Shown here: piece after piece, positions 26,201 to 38,483 of the stretch | Layout of the letters: every line of letters begins with the position of its first letter | How positions within the stretch are numbered: position 1 is the first letter of the stretch | DNA from: Anisakis pegreffii | Taxonomy: Eukaryota; Nematoda; Chromadorea; Rhabditida; Anisakidae | Assembly: GCA_035041965.1 (NCBI GenBank) | Contig: JAPYMA010000896.1 | Location: 1-64,000, forward strand | Direction: 5' to 3' | DNA: 64,000 nt | The notes under the pieces: generated by a model | What the model saw: only the letters and a program-made list of their open reading frames with translations | Databases searched by the model: none | Told to the model about the DNA's origin: nothing | Translations under genes and position numbers: made by a program

Positions 26201-29200
26201 CTGATAGAACGATATAAGATAATGATAATGATAACACTAACGAGAACAAAAGCAGCAGATAATCGTAACATAACTTGTAATATCCCAATGCATCTCACAG
26301 AACACTTCACAAAGCAATCAAAACCTATCTTTTTCCATTCCGTTTCTGCCGTTCAACTCTGTTATTCCTGTCCTCTAGTTTCAGTTTCTGAAAACTGTCA
26401 CCACATTCTGTTCCGTTCCCGCACCCCAAAATTTCTTTCGGAATTGCTCTGCTCTGTCCCGTTCTTTTTTGGATTGTGCACCTTCGCATCTCTTCACCTT
26501 CACCTTTTCTGCTCATCGCAATAGAACAGCATTAGAGCAGTTCACGTGCAACAGAAACATCATTAATTTGCATCACAGCTATATCAATCACTTTCAACAC
26601 TTGTTCATCGATCCCGCCTTTGCACAGCAATCCTCAAAGTGCGATCAAACGCTTTTGTGAGTACACCTAAGACGACAGTACGCGTACGCTTTGAACTAGT
26701 GTTCGTTGGGGAGCAGTTTTTCGCACAGAGAGGGGGGGATCCTGCGGGAGAAAAATGGACGGGGGGGTCCCCGCGAAAAGTCGGGGAGCAAATTGCACGG
26801 GGGAGCGCTCCCCGCGTTCCTTGCCGGGGTCCCTGACGAACACCACTTCGAACTGCAGATGTTTCGTTTTCAACGAGCACACATCAAAATCAGTAATCTG
26901 GAAATTGTGATCAGAACTTATTGGATGTTTTCTAGAAAGTCGAATAAGTGAAGATTTCAAATCGGCAGTATGTTGTGGAATGAAATATTTCTATAAGTAA
27001 CTTTCAGCATATTCTCCTGTTGTTTCCATAGTTGGTCCATCAGTGCTGGAAATGGATCCGTCATTGATGAAGGGATACAAACTGAAATGCGAAGCTATTG
27101 CTGATCCGCCAGCGTCAATCAATTGGCTCATTAATGAAACGCAAATCACGAATGATACCGACGAATTTCTCATTCATGAGCGTATCGAGCAGCTCACAAC
27201 TCAGTCAGAAATCCACATCGCAAAGAGGTGATTTCGTTCGAGTGGTGAAGACAAATTGAGAAGATGAATCCCTTCCTTTCTTCACTCTAAGAGAGTTACA
27301 TATTCGCTATAGTTTTCATACTCCTTGTCAAAAAACTTTTGCTACACGCACATATGCATTTCTATGAATCTTTTCTACGAATACGATTGCATTGTCCTGA
27401 ATGTTTTGTCCTGAATGAAGTTGACAAAACAGCAACAGAACTATTTAAAACTGATCCATTGATTTAAAAAATCTTAACTGATCGATGGTGAGCATCAAAA
27501 AGTACCAGTAAGATCAGCAAAAATTCATAAAGTCAATTTAAAATTTCAGAACTCAATCAGAAGTGTTCATATGCAATGGAAGTAATCCCGTTGGTTCCAG
27601 CCAAGCATCAGTGGAGGTGAGGATTCTTGGACCTGGAAGCGCCCCCACTGACATTGTGGCCACTTTAGATTCTCTTGGATTGCACGTTTCATGGAATCCA
27701 CCGTCAATAACAAATGGTCAAATTAAGGTGAGGCGCTTAAACATTTGATGTGCGGTGAAAACGGTAAAGTTGACAATTCACAAAGGATTCATCTGATTCA
27801 TTCAGAACTATATCGTTTACTGGACAGCTGATGAGCACAAGGAATTAGCTCATTGGAAGCAGGTGCTGGTGACTGGCGATCAACTGCGGACAAGCATCGC
27901 TGTTGATAATGAAACCGATGCATTCTTCATCAGAGTACAGTCAAGTTCAGTGAATGGTGTTGGAATTGTGTCTGATACTGTCACCTCGAAACCATCAATC
28001 ACAGGTTCATATGTTTGATGAAACGTTCATTCATGACTGATCGTGATCTTGTACGCTGATATTCTCTTTGGCTCTACCCAGATCATTCAGTGCAATTGAT
28101 TATTGAGCCTGTGACGAGATTATTGAATTAATAATGAGATTATTGAATTAAATTTTGCAGAAATTCCACTCCAAACTGCGATCATTCTAATGAACCAAAA
28201 TATGTCATCATCCACTTATAATAATTCAACTGTGGTTATGGTCGAAGCCGGTGAAGATATCGAATTCAAATGCCTCACTATGGGCCGTCCTGCACCAAAT
28301 ATTTCATTTTACTGGATAACTGAACACGAATTACAGCAGTCTAACGTAATTTCTCTGTTGTTTCTTGTTTTCAACACTCTCTACAGTTTGAATTTCTGAA
28401 TTATATTTTCATGCAAAGGTGAATGTTGAATGACGTACGTCTTCATAACTTTTCTAGAAATCAAAACCAAAGTCAATGTTATTCCGAAATGTACCTCCGA
28501 ATACGATTGAAAGTTACGAAGTGACAACACGAACCTATTCCAATAGATATTTGGTATGTCGAGGTGAAAATAGTAGAGAAATGAATGAGGCGAAAATATT
28601 TTTCGACGTTAAAACGATTCATTCAAATAGCACAAGTAAGACCCTATTCACTTTTGCTGATAATAAACACTGAAATTTCAAAATGTTTCTAAGAACAGTG
28701 ATTTTTTTGTGGATATTACATTTCAATGCGTCCAACTGTTCATGCAAAAATCACGCGATGTTTATTTTTTTCTTCGTTGTATCTATCTGAAAATTATCAA
28801 TTCTAGTGTTTGATCGAACTGCACTGTTTCTGTACTGATCATCAAATTTTCGATAGCGAATTAGAGAAAGAAATTTGCTTAAATTGCATTCCTTTTAAGA
28901 ATTTTCGTTGTTTTTTCAATGAATCTAATTCTGAAACACTTTTGAAAGAGCCAGTTATTGCACCAAAAAACCTCCGAACGCAGCAAATGGACAACGATGA
29001 CTTGATTCTGCTATGGGATGAAGTTCATTTTGATGACGATACTGACGTGGTATGCATTCAGCACTTTCATTGCTACATCGTCGTTCGATGCTCTGCAATA
29101 TCATCATCTGTAGTTGCACTGATTGTGAAATGCAAATTTTGAAATGCAGAAGGGATTTATAGGAAATTTTGTGATTTTAAGGAAAAAGCTCGTTTTTTTT

Positions 29201-32200
29201 AAGAAAAGTTTTTTCCAGGAAAAACAGCATATTTTCAATCAATTTGTTCAAATTTAAGATGAATGAAGTGTCACCTTCAATAAGATTTCAGCTGCATTAC
29301 AATATCTATCTGAGTGATAATCTCACGAAACCAATTCGCAACTGGACCTTACTGAGCACAAATCAAACCACCTTCAATCTCACCAAACAGTTCACTCGTC
29401 CAGCTAGCAACTATTACGTTCGTATATCAGCTGTCAGTAATTACGGTGAAGGGATGCTCTCCTCACCTGTCAGCTTTTCAACACCAACCGGGGGTTTCTA
29501 TTTTATTGGTTATATCTTTCCACTGATATTGTTTCCCGGAAATTTTCAACATGAAATTCCGTATATTTCAAAGTACACGAATAATCAGACTGTAATTCTG
29601 TTACCCACAGCTGTTTTAATGAATCGGAGAGAAACTTCGTAATACTGAATTATTCGTTCGAAGTCAGCAATTCAAACTTTAATTTATGCGAAGAATTCAG
29701 CAGAACTATTTACTGATACCGAAGCGAACTGGTCTCTTCAGTTATACAGACCAATTCAATCAGCTTTCAGCGCCTCGAGGTCCTCCGCAAAATGTGCGAA
29801 TTGGTGTCGATGAAGCGAATGTAGTAATTGTTGACTGGAACAGACCAATTAATACAAATGGTTTATTGATTGTACGATGATTTGCATAGTTTTATGAGAG
29901 CGAGTTCCTTTCTTTTTTCAATCATTTGCATAGTTCAACGAGAGCGATTTTTTATGCTTGTTTAATATTTATTATTAACATCGACACTAAAATCATTAAT
30001 AAAGTCGGTATTTTTGTCGATAGTTCGTAAGTGCGACTTCAAAGTGTGACTTACATTATGAGCCGTGTGCTAGAGTTGCTCACTTTTACCTTGAAATAAA
30101 TTGGCAATGGTATTGCCAAGAGGATTTATTTGGTCGTCTCTAGTAAACAAGTCCATAACATCCGGCCCTCGGATTGGTTTACTACCTGACTACACACATC
30201 GATGACATGAATTCACATGGCCTCCATATAAACTAGATCATAGTCTGTAGAGCGCTGTACTTGTTTATGACGAGGAGTGCGTTCATACGTCTGATGTGAA
30301 GCTGTTCAGAAGTATATGATCTATTTCACACGTGATGCTGGAATGGCGGACGAGGACTTTAAAAATTGGCAATCTGTTGATGTCACCACATCAGAAGAAC
30401 ATTACCGATACAAAATGGAGCAACACAAGGTCGGTCTACGTCCGAAAACGTTGTATCGAATGCGAATTACTGCCAAAAATCAAATTGCTGAAAGTGAACC
30501 CACTGAAGTACTTGAATTTGAAACAACTCAAGGAGGTTAGTTCTGATTGCGGCATTCTTATTTCAGATTACATTGGAATCTTTAACACCTTCTTCAAGCT
30601 AAAATCTAGCGGATACTAGATTCTGTCACTTTCAGAATTCCCGGTGCCGACAGATGTACAAGTTGAGGTTCTGAAAGACAATACGGTGATTGTTTCCTTT
30701 ACAGCTGTTAAAGATCCCGAAGATCATTCCATCTATATTCAGGTTTTGTTCGTTACTTATTATCCCGACATCTATTGGCTGCAGTGATGCAGTGAGCAAA
30801 TTGCATTTTCTTCGTTTCTTTTCACGTTAACTTTCCAATATTTTGAATCTTATTGTTAATGTGGAAACGATCGGCACTAAAATGCAAAATCTCGTGCAGT
30901 ATTCTCGGTATCGCTTTCGTCTCATTAACAATAAGGTTTCATCAAAACAGCTGAAATGAAGTTATGATCTCTTCCTTCAGGATTATGACGTTTTTCTATC
31001 TGCATCCACCGATGCTCTGGTTGCGCAGTTCTTCCACGTGACTATCGCCGAAAAGACATTCGATCCGGTATGTTCATCCACAGAAACGCAATTGCAAATA
31101 AACAAATGATCTTTGAATTTCGCACAGCAATGGAACTCATATCTTCATTCATGCAACATAATATATCACTTTGCAATCATTTGAAGTATATTTAGAATCA
31201 TTTTCGGAGCAAAAACGCATTTGTTTCACGTGCAAATCGTTCGATTCCTCGAGTTTCCAGCCTTCTTATTTTCTCATCCGAAAGATTCTTGGAAATAAGG
31301 TATATCAAGTTGCAGAATAACGCACAGATAACGATGAAAATAGCACCAAAGGAACTCAATACGATGACTCAGTACTGGGCTAAAGTGCAAGCACGTATTC
31401 CGAACCGGCAGATTCAAGCCAGTAAACCGAAACGATTCCAAACTGGTGATGGAAGTAATTGAATTCTTCGAGTATCTCTCACTGTATCTTATCAATTCAC
31501 ATCATAACACAGTGATTCTCACGCTGTCGCCCTCCGTGCCCTCTTTTAATAGCATAGCACAATTCTTCTAACAACCAATGTAACTGCAATTCTTACCACA
31601 TTATGTCAGTTTCTTAAATCTTCTCAACGAAACAAACGAAAATCGGAAAGTGATTCAATTAATAACAAGTTTGTTGTTAGAATTTCGTCGACGATATCAA
31701 ATGAATAATCACTCCCTCGTTAGCAAGCAGGTATTTTGAGAGCATCGTTGATCGTTTATGGAAAAAGCATGGTGAAGATAATCAGTGTTGACTTATCAAT
31801 CTCTTTAATTTCCCCAGACCCCCTCAAAGGCACCCCATATAGCAATTTCATTAGCACCCACGGAGTAATATCTCTTTTGAAGGCCACTTTTATAGCAATA
31901 CTACTATGTATGTTTTGAATTGTCGATGGAAGTATCACTTTCAAAGTCAATTAGTAAAAAACATTCTGCTCAACTGAATCTTTCAATGACACTCTCGATA
32001 CTTCAAAATCACCGAGGGTAATTTCCCGAATGCCTCAAACAAAATCATTTGCAAGAGCCGAATTTTCAAAAATAAAAAAACAGAACGCAGGCAGTTCCAT
32101 GGAACAGAATCGTCTTCAAATTGCATTTTCGAACTTTTTCCTCATCTAATACTTTTGCTTATTTCTAATTTTATGTTATGGGTCTTTGTCGTGCAAGTAT

Positions 32201-35200
32201 ATTCGCTTCACATTTCAAATCTCTATTCATTCGTTGATTCTTTCATTCATGAATCTCATTTGCGTTCACTCGCTTCTTCAACTGTTACTTATTTGCAATG
32301 ATAGCAGGCTGTGGTGATTCAATTCGACTAGCACACAAATGCTCCTTCGATCATATCTCTCATAGCAAAGCGTTTCAAATCCACTAAGAACCCTTCTCCG
32401 ACATTTCTGTCAAAGAAATTGAAGTCAACAAAAGTATTATAGCAAATGGTGCTGAGATCATGATCTGATTAACCATAATCTTCGAGCTATTCCTCATACC
32501 GCTGCAGCGTTACTAACAGCTGAAATTTGGAAGTTTTGCACAACTGAAACTTCTTCTGTTTAAAAATCAAATTCAATTGTCTGGAGTGGCAATTGCCAAA
32601 AGTTTATCCCTGAATGCTTTGATGAACGAATGGTAGTGAAAGTAAATCGATGGAAATTGTTGTTGTTGAATTGCTGAATGACCAGAAAGAAGATGACATC
32701 GTTTTGGATGAACTATCAGTTTCACGTTTTCCGGAAGATGTGTGATTTTTATTCGTGAAACTGTCTTTTGAATTGATGTTTTTGGGGGTGAGAAATGAAC
32801 TGAACGATCGCAGGTTATCAGCTATATCCAGCTACTGCCTGCTGTCATAAACTTGATTTTATAAATTTGGTTCATTGCAAACTTGAAATGATATCAAATA
32901 AAAGCTTTATTTCGAATGATTTCTTCCATTTGTAAATCCAGCAATTCACCTCAAATTCCCATTCTGTTGTGATGTGATAGTCTTGCGGTATATTCAACAT
33001 AGCAGCAACAATTTTTATCCATCCGAATTTGGGTTACATTTTCATCAATACGAAACATAAATTTCCGAGGGACCTATTGAAGGGGGAAGTGAAATAACTG
33101 GCATCGTTTGTGTGGGGTTGAATGGAATATATCAATCTTACTTACGCTCAGAATCGCCATGATATTTGGAAATTTAAAGCGGATGGCGTTAATTTTGATT
33201 AGTCATTTAACTCCATGAAAAGCAGCCACATTAGCCAAGTGTCCAATGAGTAGAGGCCTCTGAATCGTTTTAATCAGCTTCGCAGCCTGTATACACGCTA
33301 ATCATAAAGCAATTCTCATTAGTCAACTCATAATCTTACTACTGAATGCCTAAATAAAACAAAGATTCTCTCCAAATCCCGCCGTGGGCGGTTAAGAAAT
33401 ATTTCGAATATCATATAATTAAATGCATAGAACGGTTGAAATTCTTCGAAAACCTCACAACAGAAGCAGTGCCAATAAGTATGGTTTTTGAAAGATCAAA
33501 TTCGAAATATTCCTTGCAGAATTTCCACCAACTGTTCGAATCCGTCAAGGAGATCGTATAAAGCGACAACCGAGTCGAACCATGCGACTGCATTTAGAGT
33601 GTGATGCCGATGGACATCCTCGACCGATAATTTCGTGGTTATGGAATGGTCAACGAATCGAAGAGAACGATCACTACTGGAAGATAACCGATATCACCAC
33701 AGATCCAGTTCATAACATGCACAAAGTCAGGTATCACAGGTGTCCGTCCTATTGAGTTCTGTCGTCACTCTATTAATGATTCAAGTTGATACTGATTGGC
33801 ACCTTATTGATGGCTGAACTGAATGGAGTATTCGATGTAGATTATTGTTATAGCTCTCGATTAGCTGCATCGAACGTTTCACGTTCGGGTATGATCTCAT
33901 GCGAAGCGATCAATAACAACGGTTATGCAGCCATCAATACGAGTATCGTTGTGACTGGGCCTGGTAGTGCTGTTCGAAATGTTCGTGTAGGTATCAATCG
34001 AGATTTAACCGAGCAATCAAATTAGAATTCTTCTTGAAGGAATCGAACATGAGCACTGAATTTAAATGTTCTTATTAGTGCGTAGACCTGTTCTGAGAAC
34101 TGAATTTAGCTAATCGTAAGAGATGAAGGAGGATAAGAACAACACACTATATCATATTTCTGAGACAATAGAATATTTTATTATATTTTAATTCATATTT
34201 ATGATAAGTGATGAGTTAAAATAGATTTGAATTATCTCAACGGATTTGTGAGCGATTCTCTTGCAGATTATTCCGAACCAAAATATGCTCAATATTTGTT
34301 GGCAAGAACCTGAGATTACGAATGGCAAAATCCACGTGTGTTGTTTTTTTTTAATTTTAATTTTGGAGTGTCCATCAAGGAGCACACCAATCAAGAGTTG
34401 TGCTTTCAACAGTGACTAAATCAAACAAAAAGTTCATCAGTGATAACTCAACAAAAGCATATTCATAAGCTGGTGTGCGTCAATCGTTCTTGACATTCAA
34501 AATTTTTATGCATTACAAGTGGTCACGTACCCGTTGCTACTTTCCTTCATTACTCCTCTTTAGGCTTGCTTTTTTTGCAGTCAAAATCCTGCGATTGCAT
34601 GTTGTTGTATTTCAGCATTATCTGATTTATATGACTACATCACCGAGCGATGATCTCAATGAATGGCAAAAGATTGAAGTGACCGCTGAGAAGAAGTGCA
34701 TTATAATTGATAAAGTAGAGCCAAACACCAACTATACATTCAAATTCCAATCGGCATCTGAATTCGGTTATGGTCTCATTTCGGATGCGTTCACTGTCAA
34801 TTCTGGCAAATTGTGTACGTTCCAAGAACGTATTTTGTTTTAGCGCAAATTAATTTGAGACAAGTGGCATTATTGCATAATGAATTTGGTATTATATATT
34901 ATTTGAGATATTCCACTGGACGTTCACATCAAACTGACTGATTTCGAATCAAATAGCAGTACTGAATATAGCGTTGAACCAGGCACAACTATTCGATTTC
35001 ACTGCATAGCCAGGGTTAGCAAGACGTATTACTGCAGTCATTCTCTCACTCATATCAGCACCGCAACAATGAATTTAACCATTGTCATTTTATGAAGATG
35101 CGTTTATTGCAACAGCACATCAACGCATATCTCTACAAAAATTCACCCAGAAACCTCTCTGCGATTCGCTATATTACTTTAAATGAAGTTCGACAAATAC

Positions 35201-35605
35201 AGATATATCAAGTAATTTTAGGGCAATCCTCAGCCGTCAATTGTTCATTTCTGGACAACTGAGGGTATTCAGGACGAAGAGTTTGGCACAGATGCGGTAT
35301 TCTTCGCCAAACTCAACCAACTCGATAAATACACAGTGGATTCAGTGGAGAGTGTAACCAGCACTCATACGACGCGTGATCTTGTGTGTGAGGCACGAAA
35401 TGAACATGGGCACGTTCAACACAGAATACGATTCAATGTCTACAGTTCGTCCTCGTCACTCATATTGCTAACTCTTCAATATAACCATATTTTTAATATA
35501 GCATCGCTACCATTTGATTTCAGTTCAAATTTCAAGCATTTTCATCGCTAAGTTCAATCAAACTCGATTTAATTCACCAACAGCCACTTATGACAGAAAG
35601 AGGAA

Positions 35606-35647
<42 letters not shown>

Positions 35648-38483
35648 ATTAAGGAAGAGAAAATGTATGTGTCGGCGACACACTTAATCGTCTAGTAGAA
35701 AATTTTGTGTCGAAAATCTTCAGTGTAGTAGCTAAATAATTTAAGACCTTTTTTCTTTTTTTTACCCCTTTAAAATCAAATTCTCAAATTCATCCGGCGG
35801 ACCAAAAATTATTGTCGGCGGACTAATTTTGGCCCGCGGGCCAGGGGTTGCTGATGCCTGCCGTAGAGGGATTTAAAAATCGCTTTATCAGAATGTTTAA
35901 TTGGAAAAATCCTTGAACAGAACCTGGGAGTGCACCTCGATGCATTCAATACGTTGTTTCACCCAGCAATCAGATCACGATATCCTGGAAGAAGCCGTCG
36001 CTACCTAATGGAATTATTACGGTACGCTGAAAGGGTATCCTCATTCCTTCAAACACCTTCTTCTGTCGTATTTGACGAATATTTGTGGTGAAACTGAGTG
36101 TCGGCGAATTTTTAAGAAACTTCATATCGCAAGCAATTTGTATTTTTTGTTGATAATTATAGTCGATAAAAAAGATTATTTATTGCAGTCATATTTGGCA
36201 TATATAACGCAAAAGCGAAGTAATTCGTTACGGGACTGGAGAAGAATTGTGATTGATTCGAATCGAAGACGTTTCTCGTTTGTGGAGGGTGAACTCGAGT
36301 TCAATTCAACGTACTTTTTGAGAATGACCTCAGCAAATGAGTATGGTGAAGGCGTGCTTTCGGACGTTGTTGAGATAAGAACACACAACGGAGGTAAATA
36401 TATCACTTCGCTTTGATTTCGCCTTTCGATAAACTTGTTGATGGTTGTTGTCACTGAGATTAGAAGGCAGAACAAGCACTGATTTTAGGACCTTTAGAAG
36501 CACCAGAAGATGTTAATGTTGATGTGGATGAAGTGAATACACTAACTGTCTCATGGTTATTACCCAAAATTGTTAACGGAGAAATCAAGGTGATCTCTTT
36601 ATTCTCCAATGTTTTTTTGCCATCCTCTCACGGCTATGAAATGTTTTCATTTTTACTTTCATGCACCTTCCTCTTCACAGAGCTCGCATCTGCAGAGAGT
36701 GTAAAGAGAAATAGGAACGATTTGAATGTATTCTCAAGAGAAAACGAATGCCACGGGTATCTTGAATCGCTTTCAATGAACTGATCACTTCACTTGATTG
36801 AAATGGACTTTCACTGATACCGACGTATCAATCCATTCATTATGTTTCCATTTGTAGGGTTATATATTCTATTTCACGAGAAGTGCGCGCTATTCCGAGT
36901 ATGAATACCGTAAATGGCAGAGTGTTGAAATAACGAATATTTCACCGCTCATAGACCAGGTATATCAATTCATCTAATTATTAGATGATTTTTTGTCAAC
37001 GATTACAATATATAGAGTGCGATACGATTACAGTATATACTGAATGGAAAGTCGATTGGACTGCGCCGAGACTTGAACTATCGTTTAAGAATGAGTGCTT
37101 GGAACGGGATCGGTGAAGGTCCAGTGAGCGAAGTGACTTACTTCAAGACGAGAAGTGGATGTGAGTTTCATACAGATCTCTTAGAAAAATGTGATCACAT
37201 AGACGACGCATTATTCAAAATGTTTATCAATGGTAGTTCTTTTTGTTTGCAGTGGTATCACAAGATGTACAATAGCAGATTCAGTATTTTTCATGATTCA
37301 TTTCCGTATCACCTGAAAATGACATTCTTAGTGAAAATTGATGATGATAACTTGGAGTAACATTTAGTATTCAAAGCTCCAGAAGATATCAAAGTGAGGA
37401 CTGATCAGAACGGTGATGTGTTAGTGCAGTTTAACGCGGTTCACGATAGAAGAAATGCGCGAAACATAACACTGGTCACGGTAATTCACTGTAATCCATT
37501 TATGCCAGTGATTCATTCGCTCAATGGAATAACCAAACTTTATCGTGAAGCAGCTTGAGCAAGTGCTCGCCTTCTAATAGCGTTCCTTCATTTCAAAACA
37601 GATCGATAAAAGTGACATTATGTTCGTTTTCGTTATAAACCTAAATGATGCTTGCTTTTTTCATACTTATACAATACTGATCACAACGTTACCAATAGAA
37701 GAGTATGCGAAGTGGCAAAGCATTGAATTCGAGCAAACACCAAACAATCAAACAATCACAGTATCACTCAGGAGAGCATTCTTTAAAGCTGGTAAAAGGT
37801 TACTTATATTATGCATTTTCCAATGTGCAACATTAACGGAACGACCTTTCGCAAAATGAGATGATCAACGTTGTAGAAAGACGTGTAACTAAACAATTTC
37901 GAAGAATGAAATACATTGAACCACGAAAAGCTGCGAGGTAGTAGGGATGATGAACTCTGAAAATTGCGTTCCGTAAAAAATATGACCAATAAAAAATTCG
38001 AAATGCTGAGAGTGTGTTTTAAAAACCTTATCGTAACGAGCAGAGAAACACAGGTGTGCAATGAAAGTAGTCGCAAGGGATGGTTCTAAACTGGGAGATG
38101 AATCGATCCCGATGGATGTCGATCTTTATTCTGATAGCCTTTTGCATAAGTTTCGGTAAGGTTCAAGCCTACGAATTCTCTGCGATTCGCTTGAAATTTA
38201 ACGTCTTAAAATTAAATTCATATATAAAGGAAAAGTATTTTGTTGATCATAATCAATCAATCAATCAATAAAACAGTCCATAAACTCGCACGGTTTTTCA
38301 AACTGTACTTTTTTGTGCCTCTGTGGTCCTTTCGCGAGTTTTTATTATTTCTCTATTGCAGCAAATCCAAGCAACACCCAAGCTGAATTGGAGACCAGTG
38401 AAGATATAAGGCTTACTTATGGATATCTAAAACGAATATCGCTGACTTCTAGTCTGTACATTTGTTCCGTTTTACACGTTTAG
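23220..38483 (+). CDS. Large secreted or membrane Ig/fibronectin-III protein
   Basis: Predicted 1,584-residue extracellular protein, likely adhesion or receptor-like; function not identified. Exons: 23220-23313, 23644-23747, 24009-24234, 24383-24492, 24742-24964, 27032-27227, 27550-27727, 27806-28004, 28161-28345, 28458-28635, 28949-29049, 29292-29493, 29771-29871, 30310-30535, 30636-30742, 30981-31067, 31316-31454, 33520-33730, 33854-33986, 34267-34335, 34616-34814, 34908-35014, 35222-35444, 35921-36021, 36189-36393, 36489-36589, 36858-36959, 37016-37160, 37368-37480, 37602-37791, 38078-38155, 38362-38483. Exon 1 encodes a signal peptide (MKRRR then LLLTVIVFVVCNA). Domains in order: FN3-FN3, Ig-FN3-Ig-FN3-FN3-FN3, Ig-FN3-Ig-FN3-FN3-FN3. 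Almost all domain boundaries are phase-1 introns. Ig cysteines and tryptophans are visible, as in KLKCEA/INWL/FICNG. The last FN3 looks incomplete and exon 30 is weak. The last two exons (hydrophobic MSIFILIAFCISF) may belong to a separate gene. Confidence 0.8.
23644..24964 (+). other. Ig/FN3 gene, module 0: two FN3 domains
   Basis: FN3-a (exons 2-3) contains GYKVYFTRDDEQSDE and FVDWQQI. FN3-b (exons 4-5) contains APSNVNV and FDAAIDP. These correspond to the last two FN3 domains of modules 1 and 2, so module 0 looks like a module lacking its first four domains. Exon 5 is visibly richer in G+C, with many C/G third positions, than its neighbours. Confidence 0.7.
24965..27031. other. 2.1-kb intron of the Ig/FN3 gene
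   Basis: The flanking exons join in phase 1 without any further exon. It contains pyrimidine-rich TTCTGTTCTGCTCT-like words near 25030-25075 and a GC-rich inverted-repeat element at 26678-26856. Its open frames (for example minus 25140-25589) resemble nothing known. Confidence 0.6.
26678..26856 (+). repeat. GC-rich repeat with imperfect terminal inverted repeats, copy A
   Basis: A strongly GC-rich island with G7 and C runs, in AT-rich DNA. The left end GAACTAGTGTTCGTTGGGGA (26693-26712) and the right end, read inward, GAAGTGGTGTTCGTCAGGGA match at about 16 of 20 positions. Its first 60 bp also resemble minus-strand sequence at 52525-52586, so this is an interspersed repeat. Class unknown. 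Confidence 0.6.
27032..31454 (+). other. Ig/FN3 gene, module 1: Ig-FN3-Ig-FN3-FN3-FN3
   Basis: Ig (27032-27227 plus the start of exon 7), FN3 (rest of exon 7 and exon 8), Ig (28161-28635), FN3 (28949-29493), FN3 (29771-30535, containing MIYFTRDAG and FKNWQSV), FN3 (30636-31454, containing PTDVQVEV and FTAVKDPEDH). The first Ig is split by a phase-2 intron and its second half shares an exon with the following FN3; module 2 repeats this arrangement. Confidence 0.75.
31455..33519. other. 2.1-kb intron between Ig/FN3 modules 1 and 2
   Basis: The flanking exons join in phase 1. AT-rich; no exon, RNA gene or repeat was recognised inside. It sits exactly at the junction of the two duplicated six-domain modules. 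Confidence 0.6.
35611..35642. repeat. (TA)16 dinucleotide repeat
   Basis: Sixteen uninterrupted TA units within an intron of the Ig/FN3 gene, about 90 bp before a transposon-end-like sequence. Confidence 0.98.
35735..35860 (-). mobile_element. hAT-like transposon end fragment
   Basis: Read on the minus strand from 35860 it starts CAGGCATCAGCAACCCCTGG and continues into GCCCGCGGGCCAAAA, the pattern of hAT-superfamily termini (CAG, CAACC, then GGCCCGCGGGCC). Two GTCCGCCG words follow. No matching left terminus or 8-bp target duplication was found, so it is a solitary end or decayed MITE in an intron. Confidence 0.5.
38098..38483 (+). other. Alternative model: small secreted peptide gene (59 aa)
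   Basis: The two exons 38098-38155 and 38362-38483 alone encode a 59-residue protein. It starts MNRSRW with the hydrophobic stretch MSIFILIAFCISF and a following ANPSNTQA that suits signal-peptide cleavage. The mature part contains YGYLKR, a dibasic site. The donor is GTAAGG and the acceptor TTGCAG. The same exons also continue the Ig/FN3 reading frame (phase 1), where they would form a C-terminal hydrophobic tail. If the first exon is left unspliced it runs to a stop at 38271 that overlaps an AATAAA. Sequence alone does not decide. Confidence 0.35.

Larger units (their letters stand above)
33520..37791 (+). other. Ig/FN3 gene, module 2: Ig-FN3-Ig-FN3-FN3-FN3
   Basis: Ig (33520-33986, with LHLECDADGHPRP and ISWLW), FN3 (33986-34814), Ig (34908-35444, with FHCIARGNPQP and LVCEARNEHG), FN3 (35921-36393), FN3 (36489-37160, with FYFTRSARY and YRKWQSV), FN3 (37368-37791, with APEDIKV and FNAVHDRR). 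Several exon lengths equal their module 1 counterparts, including the two 101-nt first halves of FN3. The final FN3 lacks a recognisable F-G strand end. Confidence 0.75.
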
